41,288 nt of DNA, taken from Nitrospirota bacterium. GTDB lineage: Bacteria; Nitrospirota; Thermodesulfovibrionia; Thermodesulfovibrionales; UBA9159. Both the position numbers and the translations under genes were made by a program. Below, in pieces: positions 41,211 to 41,288 of the stretch; within the stretch, counting starts at the first letter, position 1, and each line of letters opens with the position of its first letter. The notes beneath the pieces were generated by a model. The model worked only from the letters and a program-made list of their open reading frames with translations. It did no database searches and was not told where the DNA came from. The stretch spans positions 1-41,288 of the forward strand of contig JAMCWJ010000025.1 in the NCBI GenBank assembly GCA_023475105.1. Direction: 5' to 3'.

Positions 41211-41288
41211 GTGAGAGAAAATATCTTTGCTGTGTATATCATGGCCAATGCGAGACCGACCTTGTATGTCGGGGTGACCAATGATCTC
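41211..41288 (+). CDS. GIY-YIG nuclease-like protein, N-terminal part (partial)
   Basis: The last 78 bases encode 26 residues that open a UPF0213-type GIY-YIG domain: VYIMANARPTLYVGVTNDL, with the two conserved tyrosine strands (VYIM and LYVGV). The frame is bounded by a TGA at 41208-41210, and the first possible start is GTG at 41211. The Arg, Glu and C-terminal residues of the active site lie beyond the window. Small GIY-YIG proteins of this kind are common, often multicopy, and of unclear role. Confidence 0.75.
   Translation, partial: MRENIFAVYIMANARPTLYVGVTNDL

Overview
The window reads as chromosomal DNA of a GC-rich Gram-negative bacterium, probably anaerobic or microaerophilic and deep-branching. 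Nitrospirota (Thermodesulfovibrionia-like) is my best guess. This rests on gene order (aroQ-pepP-efp-accB-accC, yicC-remA-gmk-rpoZ-coaBC), many PAS/GAF signalling proteins, and remains of a homocitrate/Re-citrate-synthase-type gene fused to the start of isocitrate dehydrogenase. It is inference: no rRNA or other taxonomic marker is present. Nearly all of the window is core housekeeping.

Layout: 1-5.1 kb (+) has gcvH-lpdA (glycine cleavage/lipoyl), an unrecognised 458-residue protein, eno and an ftsB/divIC-type division gene. 5.1-12.7 kb (-) is a signalling block: a remnant of a diguanylate cyclase, a PAS-LuxR regulator, and an operon of membrane histidine kinase, single-domain response regulator, and a 1314-residue REC-PAS-GAF-HD-GYP protein. 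13-14.3 kb (+) has pdxJ and acpS. 14.3-17.2 kb (-) is a fatty-acid cluster fabG-acpP-fabF-rnc. 17.5-25.9 kb (+) has the deleted synthase, icd, a CNNM/CorC transporter-like protein, mdh, an enlarged ndk, clpC, a membrane-anchored thioredoxin and a DUF4416 protein. 25.9-27.6 kb (-) is a PAS/zinc-ribbon/PilZ protein. 28-31.1 kb (-) holds obgE-proB and rplU-rpmA, the latter closed by a strong terminator. 31.3-40.9 kb (+) has yicC-remA-gmk-rpoZ-coaBC, a TPR/roadblock pair, aroQ, pepP, efp-accB-accC and thiE. 40.96-41.07 kb is a two-repeat CRISPR array, followed by the start of a GIY-YIG nuclease gene.

How the genes connect: icd and mdh are central-carbon (TCA) enzymes, and the lost upstream gene probably supplied the citrate-forming or homocitrate-forming step. 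fabG/acpP/fabF/acpS with accB/accC cover malonyl-CoA formation and elongation. The HD-GYP, PilZ and decayed GGDEF genes point to cyclic-di-GMP signalling.

Most notable: (i) a minimal CRISPR array with a degenerate terminal repeat and no cas genes in view; (ii) an internally deleted gene whose stop overlaps the icd start; (iii) two genes (thioredoxin, coaBC) whose only sensible start codon is CTG; (iv) several promoters whose -10 box lies 8-10 bases before the ATG, suggesting leaderless mRNAs (mdh, yicC, TPR gene); (v) two sensor proteins sharing a PAS domain with an identical C-x10-C-x2-C motif. I found no clear wholly new multi-gene system. The best candidates for undescribed biology are the 458-residue orphan and the TPR/roadblock pair.
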